Notes under the pieces: model-generated
Databases searched by the model: none
The model's input: the letters and a program-made list of their open reading frames with translations, nothing else
Told to the model about the DNA's origin: nothing
Assembly: GCF_020537505.1 (NCBI RefSeq)
Contig: NZ_JAJBMO010000008.1
Span: 1-64,000, forward strand
From: Blautia glucerasea
GTDB taxonomy: Bacteria > Bacillota > Clostridia > Lachnospirales > Lachnospiraceae
Direction: 5' to 3'
Length of the DNA: 64,000 nucleotides
Made by a program: the position numbers and the translations under genes
Part shown: in pieces, positions 1 through 6,895 of the stretch
Position numbering within the stretch: the stretch's first letter is position 1
Layout: the number at the start of each line of letters is the position of its first letter

Positions 1-54
1 CCCATTGTCCGAATGCGTCCCTCTTCGACGAACTTTTCAACCCACAAAATAGCA
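1..54. repeat. Partial copy of a palindromic repeat element
   Basis: The first 54 bases match positions 17551-17603 with about five mismatches and one single-base gap. The last 17 bases (38-54) are the exact reverse complement of the left end of the copy at 17340. The window edge therefore cuts the right end of a second copy of the same element. No protein-coding signal is seen in it. Confidence 0.75.
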
Positions 55-65
55 ATTTTAATAAA

Positions 66-137
66 TAAAAAAACAGATGTTGTCGGGATGCCATGTTGTC
101 GCGTGTTTTAAGTCGTTCCCGGCAATATCTGTTTTTT
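66..137 (-). terminator. Terminator after the HPr-like gene
   Basis: Arms CAGATgTTGtCGGGA and TCCCGgCAAtATCTG form a stem flanked by A6 on one side and T6 on the other, so it could work in both directions. It lies about 50 bases past the stop of the HPr-like gene. A second small hairpin (GGCAC/GTGCC) sits at 150-168. Confidence 0.75.
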
Positions 138-187
138 ACGTTTTTTATGTGGCACCGTGAAGGGTGCCAGGTTGCAGTTGTAAATAG

Positions 188-415
188 CTAGGCAACGGCA
201 AACTTCTGTAATGTACGGTTAAATTCCTTGCTCTCTCCATGGCACTGTACAGTAAGAACCCGTGTAAGATCCATGCTCAGAACTCCCAGAATGGATTTTG
301 CATCAATGATGATTCTGTTGTAGAAAACATCTATGTCAAAATCACATTTACCTGCTGCTTTAACGAACTCTTTCACATCCTCCGTTGCATTCAGCTTGAT
401 CTGCTTCTGACACAT
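188..415 (-). CDS. HPr/Crh-like regulatory phosphocarrier homologue lacking the catalytic histidine
   Basis: This 75-residue protein resembles HPr of the phosphotransferase system. The start was set at 415, downstream of a longer open frame, because it follows GAAAGGGTG and gives the family length. The region around the regulatory serine is kept (AKSILGVLSM, compare AKSIMGVMSL of HPr). The active-site stretch GIHARPA is missing and replaced by a shorter acidic helix, so the residue that normally carries phosphate from enzyme I is absent. By analogy with Bacillus Crh, which also lacks this histidine, it may act as a signalling partner for CcpA; that is inference. It has its own promoter and a cre-like operator and ends before a strong terminator. 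Confidence 0.7.
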   Translation of the reverse strand: MCQKQIKLNATEDVKEFVKAAGKCDFDIDVFYNRIIIDAKSILGVLSMDLTRVLTVQCHGESKEFNRTLQKFAVA

Positions 416-461
416 CGTTATCACCCTTTCTGTTCTACAGGAATATTGGTTTCCTTTTCTG

Positions 462-495
462 ATCAAGGGAAAGTTTGAAAACGTTTTCCCTTGAT
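462..495 (-). promoter_or_regulatory. cre-like operator inside an inverted repeat, HPr-like gene leader
   Basis: A perfect 12-base palindrome GAAAACGTTTTC lies at 477-488 and fits the CcpA cre consensus (TGNAARCGNWWWCA) except at the final position. It sits between the -10 box and the start codon, where a bound repressor would block elongation. Arms ATCAAGGGAAA and TTTCCCTTGAT (462-472 and 485-495) also let the leader fold. Confidence 0.55.
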
Positions 496-503
496 TGAGG
501 CAA

Positions 504-532
504 ATTATGCACCAGCTCGCGATTTTTGTCAA
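504..532 (-). promoter_or_regulatory. Sigma-A promoter of the HPr-like gene
   Basis: On the minus strand TTGACA (527-532) is followed after 17 bases by CATAAT (504-509). It points at the HPr-like gene and places transcription start just upstream of the cre-like palindrome. Confidence 0.75.
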
Positions 533-573
533 GTTTTTTCTTGTATACTTTTTTGTAACATTTCGGACATAAA

Positions 574-604
574 TATACCGATTGCACAAATTTACAATCG
601 GTAT
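574..604. terminator. Hairpin between purF and the HPr-like gene
   Basis: Perfect 10-base arms ATACCGATTG and CAATCGGTAT. It lies about 70 bases past the purF stop. The T-run on the minus strand is weak (GGTATATTTATG), so it is a likely but not ideal purF terminator. Confidence 0.5.
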
Positions 605-674
605 TTTGGTAATTATAGACTATTTTATTGTTATGGACATTCTAGGGCAGCCCGTACAAATGAAACTTTTTCTC

Positions 675-2099
675 TTATATCTTGTGAATTTCAAAATCAT
701 TTTGTAAATTATTCTCATCTGGAATTTCCATAGGATATTTGCCGTCAAAGCATGCCTTACAAATAGGAATTCCTCCTGCCATGCCTTCCAGATAGTCAAT
801 CTCCATATAGCCAAGGGAATCGGCTCCGATCATCTTGCAGATCTCCTCTGTGGAATGCTGGGCTGCGATCAGCTGGTCGTTGCTTGGCACATCAGTTCCG
901 AAATAGCAGGGGTGTAAAAACGGCGGGGAACTGATCCTTACATGCACTTCAAGAGCGCCTGCCTCCTTCAGCATACAGATCAGATTGGCAATGGTGGTTC
1001 CACGGACAATAGAATCGTCCACAAGCACAATACGTTTGCCCTTTACAACAGCCTCCAGCACGCTCAGCTTCAGATGAACGCTGGACTCTCTTTCTTTCTG
1101 GGTTGGTTTGATAAAGGTTCTGCCGATATAAGAGTTCTTATAAAATGCAAATCCGAATGGAATGCCGGATTCCTCAGAAAATCCCTTTGCAGCAGGAATT
1201 CCGGATTCCGGAACACCGGTAACAAGATCCGCTTCTACAGGATAGGATTTTGCAAGGGATTTGCCACCGCGGATACGGGCATCATAGACCTTTACGCCGT
1301 CCAGAGTGCTGTCCAGTCTTGCAAAATAAATATATTCAAAAACACAGTGGGCCCGGGTTTTTACCATACTGGCAAGGGTCTTATCAGACTTTACCCCTTT
1401 ACGGCTGATGGTGATCATCTCGCCCGGTTCAATATCACGGATAAACTCAGCACCTACTGAAGTAAGGGCGCAGCTCTCAGAAGCCAGTACATAGGCGTTG
1501 TCTCTTTTTCCAAGACAGAGTGGCTTTAAACCATAAGGATCACGCACTCCGATCAGCTTACGGGGACTCATGATCACAAGCCCATATGCTCCTTGCAGCT
1601 TCTTGGCTGTATTTAAGACTGCTTCTTCTACACAGCTGGTATGTACTCGTTCTCTTGCTACATGGAATGCGATCACCTCTGAATCTGTGGTGGTGTGAAA
1701 AACCGCTCCGCTCTGGATCAGTTCCCATTTCAGCGCCTTTGTATTCACAAGGTTTCCATTATGTGCCAGTGCCAGACTTCCTTTTACATAAGATAAAACC
1801 AGAGGCTGTGCATTCTCTGCAACAGACGCCCCTGTTGTAGAATAACGTACATGTCCGATTCCAATATCACCACTCATCTTATGAAGTGTATCCTCGCGAA
1901 GCACCTCGCTTACCAATCCCAGATCCTTGTGAAACTTTACATTTCCAATGGGTCCCTTGGTATCTGATACCGCCAGGCCACAGGCCTCCTGACCACGGTG
2001 CTGCAGGGAAGTAAGACCATAATAAATAGAAGATGTCACATCATTTCCATCCAGGTCATAGATTCCGAAGACACCGCACTCTTCTTTAATCTCCGCCAT
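675..2099 (-). CDS. purF: Amidophosphoribosyltransferase
   Basis: Catalyses the first committed step of purine synthesis, making phosphoribosylamine from PRPP and glutamine in the cytosol. The protein is 474 residues; the start at 2099 follows AGGAGG by eight bases and gives MAEIKEECGVFG, so a seven-residue propeptide precedes the nucleophilic Cys8, as in the Bacillus enzyme. An Ntn-type glutaminase domain occupies roughly residues 8-240. The phosphoribosyltransferase domain carries the PRPP loop VLVDDSIVRGTT. Cysteines in HCVFEYIYF, HPCYFG and CKACF match the positions that bind the 4Fe-4S cluster in Bacillus-type PurF. The gene stands alone behind a strong promoter and a long structured leader. 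Confidence 0.97.
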   Translation of the reverse strand: MAEIKEECGVFGIYDLDGNDVTSSIYYGLTSLQHRGQEACGLAVSDTKGPIGNVKFHKDLGLVSEVLREDTLHKMSGDIGIGHVRYSTTGASVAENAQPLVLSYVKGSLALAHNGNLVNTKALKWELIQSGAVFHTTTDSEVIAFHVARERVHTSCVEEAVLNTAKKLQGAYGLVIMSPRKLIGVRDPYGLKPLCLGKRDNAYVLASESCALTSVGAEFIRDIEPGEMITISRKGVKSDKTLASMVKTRAHCVFEYIYFARLDSTLDGVKVYDARIRGGKSLAKSYPVEADLVTGVPESGIPAAKGFSEESGIPFGFAFYKNSYIGRTFIKPTQKERESSVHLKLSVLEAVVKGKRIVLVDDSIVRGTTIANLICMLKEAGALEVHVRISSPPFLHPCYFGTDVPSNDQLIAAQHSTEEICKMIGADSLGYMEIDYLEGMAGGIPICKACFDGKYPMEIPDENNLQNDFEIHKI

Positions 2100-2132
2100 T
2101 TGTTTTCCTCCTCGGTACTGAGTTTTATTTAT

Positions 2133-2264
2133 GTTCAGATCCAACCTCCAAAATGCTCCGCATTTCGTCGATTTGGCGTATCCGCCAATAAATTTACAGC
2201 CAGGAATGTTCTGCTGTGCCAGCACACTTCACATCCCTGGCTGTAAATCTGCTTGGCTCTGAAC
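2133..2264 (-). ncRNA. Structured 5' leader of purF, unknown class
   Basis: The transcript starting near 2262 begins at a 10-base arm (2255-2264) that pairs 9 of 10 with 2133-2142, closing a multiloop. Inside are a 17-base stem with one mismatch (2232-2248 with 2192-2208, arms ATTTACAGCCAGG/CCTGGCTGTAAAT), a GGCG/CGCC stem (2175-2186) and an AAATG/CATTT stem (2151-2165). There is no terminator-like U-run; the closing stem ends about 33 bases before the start codon. I see no purine, PRPP or T-box consensus, so the class is unknown. A dispersed palindromic repeat is the main alternative. Confidence 0.5.
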
Positions 2265-2268
2265 AAAA

Positions 2269-2296
2269 ATTATAATGGAAGAAGTTCATTTGTCAA
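2269..2296 (-). promoter_or_regulatory. Sigma-A promoter of purF
   Basis: Consensus TTGACA (2291-2296), 16-base spacer, consensus TATAAT (2269-2274) on the minus strand. The predicted start falls at the first base of the structured leader. Confidence 0.85.
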
Positions 2297-2374
2297 GTAT
2301 ACGGATTCAAATTTGAGCAAGAACTTTTTTCAGTCAATTGCAAAATCTTTTTGGAATTTTTTTCAAAAAAACTA

Positions 2375-2402
2375 TTGACATACGATTTTTTTTGAGTATA
2401 CT
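2375..2402 (+). promoter_or_regulatory. Sigma-A promoter of glnN
   Basis: TTGACA (2375-2380), 16-base spacer, TATACT (2397-2402). It is divergent from the purF promoter about 80 bases away. Confidence 0.8.
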
Positions 2403-2416
2403 ACAGAACATAAAGC

Positions 2417-2465
2417 AAAGGCGCTTTGGATTACAGAAATGTATCCAAGGTGCCTTTTTCTTTTA
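2417..2465 (+). terminator. Leader terminator (attenuator candidate) upstream of glnN
   Basis: Stem AAAGGCgCtTTGGAT / ATCCAAgGtGCCTTT closes on a hexaloop AGAAAT and runs into T5CTTTT. It starts within about ten bases of the predicted transcription start and lies 55 bases before the start codon, so most transcripts should stop here unless something relieves it. Confidence 0.7.
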
Positions 2466-2519
2466 TCAAAAATAATTAGGATGAAGAAAGACATGAAAAG
2501 TGAAAGGAGCGTATCCGTT

Positions 2520-4619
2520 ATGACACAGAATATTCCCGAGATTTATGGAAGTCTTGTTTTCAACGACAGAATCATGCGCAGTAAATTACCAAAGGACATG
2601 TACAAGGCACTGAAAAAGACCATTGAAAATGGTACTCATCTGGAGCTTGACGTTGCCAACTCCGTTGCAGTCGCTATGAAAGAATGGGCCATTGAGAACG
2701 GTGCTACTCATTATACACATTGGTTCCAGCCTATGACAAATGTAACCGCTGAGAAACACGACAGTTTCATTTCTCCAACAGGCGATGGACAGGTGATCAT
2801 GGATTTCTCCGGTAAAGAGCTTGTAAAAGGCGAACCGGATGCTTCCAGTTTCCCATCCGGCGGTCTTCGTGCTACTTTCGAAGCAAGAGGCTATACAGCA
2901 TGGGATCCTACATCACCAGCTTTCATTAAAGATGGAACCCTTTACATTCCTACTGCTTTCTGTTCTTACAGCGGCGAGGCTCTTGATAAAAAGACTCCTC
3001 TTCTTCGCTCCATGGATACCTTAAATAAGGCAGCAGTCAACATGCTCCACATTCTTGGAAATAAAGGAATCAAACATGTTTCCACTACTGTAGGACCTGA
3101 GCAGGAATACTTCCTGGTTCCAAAGGAACTTTATAAAGAAAGAAAAGACCTTGTATTCTGCGGACGTACCTTACTTGGGGCTCCAGCTCCTAAGGGACAG
3201 GAAATGGAAGACCACTACTTCGGAACCTTGAAGCCAAAAGTTGCAGCTTACATGCATGACCTTGACGTAGAGCTCTGGAAGCTTGGCATTCCTGCAAAAA
3301 CAAAACACAACGAAGTTGCTCCTGCACAGCATGAGCTGGCTCCTGTATTTGATACCACAAACGTAGCTGTTGACCACAACCAGTTAACAATGGAAGTTAT
3401 GAAAAAGGTAGCTGACAAACACGATCTGGTTTGCCTCCTTCATGAGAAACCTTTCGAGGGAATCAACGGAAGTGGTAAGCACAACAACTGGTCCATGATC
3501 ACAGATGACGGTGTAAACCTTCTGGATCCCGGAAAAACACCAGCTGAGAACATTCAGTTCCTGGTATTCTTAATGGCAGTTATTAAAGCCGTTGATGAAT
3601 ATGCTGATCTTCTCCGTATCTCCGTTGCAAGTGCCGGAAACGATCACAGACTTGGTGCCAACGAGGCTCCGCCAGCAGTTGTATCTATTTTCCTGGGTGA
3701 TGAGCTTACCGAGATTCTGAAATCCATCGAAAATGATACTTACTTTACTTCTCACGGTGCTGTACAGATGGATATCGGAGCAACTGTTCTGCCACACTTT
3801 GTAAAAGACAATACTGACAGAAACCGTACTTCACCATTTGCATTTACCGGAAACAAATTCGAGTTCCGTATGCTTGGTTCTGCTGCTTCTGTTGCAAACC
3901 CGAATATTGTATTGAATACAGCAGTTGCGGAAGCTCTTGACCAGTTTGCAAAAGAGCTTGACGGTATAGCTCCGGAAGATATGGAGCATGCAGTTCATGA
4001 ACTGATCAAGAGAGCCATTAAGAAACACAAACGTGTAATCTTCAATGGTAACGGTTATACCGACGAGTGGATTGAAGAGGCTGAAAAACGTGGGCTTTAC
4101 AATCTGAAATCTACCCCGGATGCTCTCCCAATGTGGATTGCCCAGAAGAATATTGACCTGTTCACAAAGCATAGCATTTTCACCAGCGAGGAGCTGCACT
4201 CCCGTTATGAAATCTGGCTTGAGAACTACTCCAAAACCATCAACATTGAATCTAACACAATGATTGAAATGGTTCAGAAAGACCTTCTTCCATCTGTTAT
4301 GTCTTATATTGAAGAAATTGCTAGTACAGCAAGCCTGAAAGCTTCTGTTGTTCCTGGAATCACCTGTGAAAGTGAAACTGCTCTTATCACCAAACTGTCC
4401 GGACTTCAGGATGCTATGACAAAAGGTCTTGAGAAGCTGAAAGCAGATACTGTAAAGGCAAGAGCAACTGAGGATGTTCTGGAAAATGCCAAACTGTATC
4501 AGGCTGAAGTACTTGTGGACATGGAAGAACTGAGAAAATCTGCTGACGAAGCTGAAACTCTCATTCCGGATGATCTGCTTCCATATCCTACATATGGAAA
4601 ACTTCTCTTCTATATCTAA
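2520..4619 (+). CDS. glnN: Glutamine synthetase, type III (GlnN)
   Basis: Makes glutamine from glutamate, ammonia and ATP. The chosen start gives 699 residues, about the usual size of type III enzymes and much longer than the roughly 450 of type I. It follows AAAGGAG by ten bases; longer in-frame starts have no such site. Recognisable segments are VGPEQEYFLV (metal-binding glutamates), AGNDHRLGANEAPP and the nucleotide-region KPFEGINGSGKHNNW. It is followed by a terminator and then by the ammonium transporter, giving an ammonia uptake and assimilation pair. A terminator hairpin between promoter and gene suggests control by attenuation. Confidence 0.95.
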   Translation: MTQNIPEIYGSLVFNDRIMRSKLPKDMYKALKKTIENGTHLELDVANSVAVAMKEWAIENGATHYTHWFQPMTNVTAEKHDSFISPTGDGQVIMDFSGKELVKGEPDASSFPSGGLRATFEARGYTAWDPTSPAFIKDGTLYIPTAFCSYSGEALDKKTPLLRSMDTLNKAAVNMLHILGNKGIKHVSTTVGPEQEYFLVPKELYKERKDLVFCGRTLLGAPAPKGQEMEDHYFGTLKPKVAAYMHDLDVELWKLGIPAKTKHNEVAPAQHELAPVFDTTNVAVDHNQLTMEVMKKVADKHDLVCLLHEKPFEGINGSGKHNNWSMITDDGVNLLDPGKTPAENIQFLVFLMAVIKAVDEYADLLRISVASAGNDHRLGANEAPPAVVSIFLGDELTEILKSIENDTYFTSHGAVQMDIGATVLPHFVKDNTDRNRTSPFAFTGNKFEFRMLGSAASVANPNIVLNTAVAEALDQFAKELDGIAPEDMEHAVHELIKRAIKKHKRVIFNGNGYTDEWIEEAEKRGLYNLKSTPDALPMWIAQKNIDLFTKHSIFTSEELHSRYEIWLENYSKTINIESNTMIEMVQKDLLPSVMSYIEEIASTASLKASVVPGITCESETALITKLSGLQDAMTKGLEKLKADTVKARATEDVLENAKLYQAEVLVDMEELRKSADEAETLIPDDLLPYPTYGKLLFYI

Positions 4620-4693
4620 TCAGATATACAGAGGAGAATTCTAAATGATAGAAACTGTTCCTGTTTTTTGAATCTGTTTCTCAAACTGGTAAA

Positions 4694-4782
4694 TACAGGG
4701 GATATCTATTATGAAACTCTACTTCATAATTCATTATCGATTTCCTCATCCATTAATCACACGATACGGATATCCCCTGTTT
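4694..4782 (+). terminator. Terminator of glnN
   Basis: Arms ACAGGGGATATC and GATATCCCCTGT enclose about 65 bases that contain smaller hairpins, followed by a T-run (TGTTTTAC). Confidence 0.7.
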
Positions 4783-4838
4783 TACATATTGTTACAACTG
4801 AATATTTCTGTTGACGCAGACAATAATCATGATCGTAA

Positions 4839-4886
4839 AGGCGCGAAAGGAAAAACATATAAATGTTTTCTCTTTCGCGCTTTTTG
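4839..4886 (+). terminator. Leader terminator (attenuator candidate) upstream of amt
   Basis: Stem GCGCGAAAG..AAAACAT / ATGTTTT..CTTTCGCGC with an ATAA loop and T5. It lies after a possible -35 TTGACG (4811-4816), whose -10 is poor, and about 145 bases before the amt start. Its 5' arm begins AAAGGCGC, as does the glnN leader terminator. Confidence 0.65.
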
Positions 4887-4953
4887 ATATTTTGCGAGCA
4901 GCGAGCAAAAGCCCATGCTTACATGGAACCTTGCCGGCTGTTACGAAAACCAG

Positions 4954-5001
4954 ACAAAATCCGCGAAGGATGTTTTGTATAGTTCCAAAGGATGTTTTGT
5001 C
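4954..5001 (+). repeat. Direct 13-bp repeats giving alternative hairpins before amt
   Basis: AAGGATGTTTTGT occurs at 4966-4978 and again at 4988-5000. The upstream segment GACAAAATCC (4953-4962) can pair with either copy (GGATgTTTTGT), and better with the second. The second pairing ends about 20 bases before the amt ribosome binding site. Confidence 0.6.
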
Positions 5002-5031
5002 GAAAATCACGAAACGAGGGAGGAAATTATT

Positions 5032-6762
5032 ATGGATTATTCAGCAGTAAACACAATCTGGGTACTTGTTGGTGCCGCGCTGGTCTTTTTCATGCAGGCC
5101 GGATTTGCAATGGTGGAAACTGGTTTCACCAGAGCCAAAAACGCAGGTAACATTATCATGAAAAACCTGATGGACTTCTGTATCGGAACTCCGGCTTTCT
5201 GGATCGTCGGTTTCGGTATCATGTTCGGAGCCGGAAATGGCTTTTTCGGAAAGATCGGCGGACTTGCTTCAGAGGCAAACTACGGAAATGCAATGCTTCC
5301 AGATGGCGTCCCTTTCTGGGCTTTCCTAATTTTCCAGACTGTCTTTTGCGCTACTTCTGCTACGATCGTTTCCGGTGCAATGGCTGAGAGAACCAAGTTC
5401 TCGTCCTATTGTGTATACAGTCTTATGATCAGCCTTGTGGTTTATCCCATTTCCGGTCACTGGATCTGGGGCGGCGGCTTTATCAGCCAGATGGGCTTCC
5501 ACGATTTTGCAGGTTCCTGTGCTGTACATATGGTAGGTGGTGTTGCAGCCTTTATCGGCGCCCTCATCCTTGGGCCTCGTATTGGAAAATATTCCAAAGA
5601 TGGAAAATCTAAAGCAATTCCAGGCCACAACCTGACAGTTGGTGCACTTGGTGTATTCATCCTCTGGTTCTGCTGGTTTGGTTTCAACGGCGCTTCCACC
5701 GTATCTATGGAAGGTGATGCAATTATAAGTGCAGGAAAAATTTTCGTTACCACAAACCTTGCTGCAGCTGTTGCTACTGTAACAGTCATGCTAATCACAT
5801 GGGTTCGTTATAAAAAACCAGATGTATCCATGTCCCTGAACGGTTCTCTTGCAGGACTTGTTGCGATCACAGCAGGATGTGATACCGTATCTCCTGCTTC
5901 CGCTGCTATTATCGGTATTATAGCTGGTTTCATAGTTGTATTTGGTATTGAATTTATTGATAAAGTATTAAAAATTGATGATCCAGTTGGTGCAGTTGGC
6001 GTTCACGGCTTAAACGGTGCATTTGGTACTCTTGCAGTTGGTCTTTTCTCCGACGGCTCTGGTACAGAGTGGAAAGGTCTTCTGGTTGGCGGAGGCTTCC
6101 ATGGATTTGGTGTACAGCTTGTTGGCATGCTAATCACAATCGCCTGGGTAGTCGTTACCATGACCATTATTTTCCAGGTAATCAAACATACCATTGGACT
6201 TCGTGTATCCGCTGAGGAAGAGATCCAGGGTCTTGACATCAAAGAGCATGGTCTTGCAAGTGCATACGATGGATTTGCGATCCGCGACGCAGTTGCTGCT
6301 GTTCCGACTCCAATGGGAACATCCAGAGAATTTACCACAGTTTCCAGACCTTCTGCTCCAGCTGAATTTGTTCCGGAAATCCCGGCAGACGGTGTTCATA
6401 AGCTTACAAAGGTTGTGATCATCACCCGTCAGAACAAACTGGAAGAGTTTATGCAGGCTATGAATGAGATCGGTGTAACTGGTATCACTATTACTAACGT
6501 GCTTGGCTGCGGTGTCCAGAAAGGTGCTCCTGCTTACTACCGTGGCGTTGAGATGGATATGAACCTGCTGCCGAAGGTTAAGATTGAAATCGTTGTCAGC
6601 CTTGTTCCGGTTCAGAAAGTGATCGAAACTGCCAAGAAAGTTCTTCATACCGGTCAGATTGGTGATGGAAAAGTTTTCGTATACGACATCGAAAACGTTG
6701 TCAAGATCAGAACTGGCGAGGAAGGTTACCTGGCATTGCAGGATACTCATGAAGAGTCATAA
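5032..6762 (+). CDS. amt: Ammonium transporter fused to a C-terminal PII domain
   Basis: A 576-residue membrane protein in two parts. Residues about 1-420 form an Amt/Rh ammonium channel with the usual 11 hydrophobic segments (start MDYSAVNTIWVLVGAALVFFM; conserved FQTVFCATSATIVSGA and NHD-like HGLNGAFG). After a linker rich in Pro and Ser, the last 115 or so residues are a GlnB/GlnK-type PII domain (KLTKVVIITRQNKLEEFM, T-loop region KGAPAYYRGVEMDM). In most bacteria GlnK is a separate protein that plugs the channel; here it is tethered. The start at 5032 follows GAGGGAGG; a longer upstream frame lacks a site. It follows glnN and has its own leader terminator. Confidence 0.95.
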   Translation: MDYSAVNTIWVLVGAALVFFMQAGFAMVETGFTRAKNAGNIIMKNLMDFCIGTPAFWIVGFGIMFGAGNGFFGKIGGLASEANYGNAMLPDGVPFWAFLIFQTVFCATSATIVSGAMAERTKFSSYCVYSLMISLVVYPISGHWIWGGGFISQMGFHDFAGSCAVHMVGGVAAFIGALILGPRIGKYSKDGKSKAIPGHNLTVGALGVFILWFCWFGFNGASTVSMEGDAIISAGKIFVTTNLAAAVATVTVMLITWVRYKKPDVSMSLNGSLAGLVAITAGCDTVSPASAAIIGIIAGFIVVFGIEFIDKVLKIDDPVGAVGVHGLNGAFGTLAVGLFSDGSGTEWKGLLVGGGFHGFGVQLVGMLITIAWVVVTMTIIFQVIKHTIGLRVSAEEEIQGLDIKEHGLASAYDGFAIRDAVAAVPTPMGTSREFTTVSRPSAPAEFVPEIPADGVHKLTKVVIITRQNKLEEFMQAMNEIGVTGITITNVLGCGVQKGAPAYYRGVEMDMNLLPKVKIEIVVSLVPVQKVIETAKKVLHTGQIGDGKVFVYDIENVVKIRTGEEGYLALQDTHEES

Positions 6763-6800
6763 ATAACTTTAACATCTTACTATATTTTTGTTTCCCTTAT

Positions 6801-6840
6801 TAAAAAACAGCTCCTGGAATTTTTCCAGGGGCTGTTTTTC
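6801..6840. terminator. Bidirectional terminator between amt and the ABC-F gene
   Basis: AAAAACAGCtcCTGGAA / TTCCAGggGCTGTTTTT with a four-base loop and A-run and T-run on opposite sides; it serves both convergent genes. Confidence 0.85.
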
Positions 6841-6895
6841 TTATACATTTCTGGCACATATGTCCGTCACTGCTGCTTCCTATACAAATATTTTG

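Noticed and set aside
2417..2465. ANTAR-target antiterminator RNA before glnN
   Set aside because: The hexaloop AGAAAT has A at position 1 but not the expected G at position 4, and there is no room for the first hairpin between promoter and terminator.
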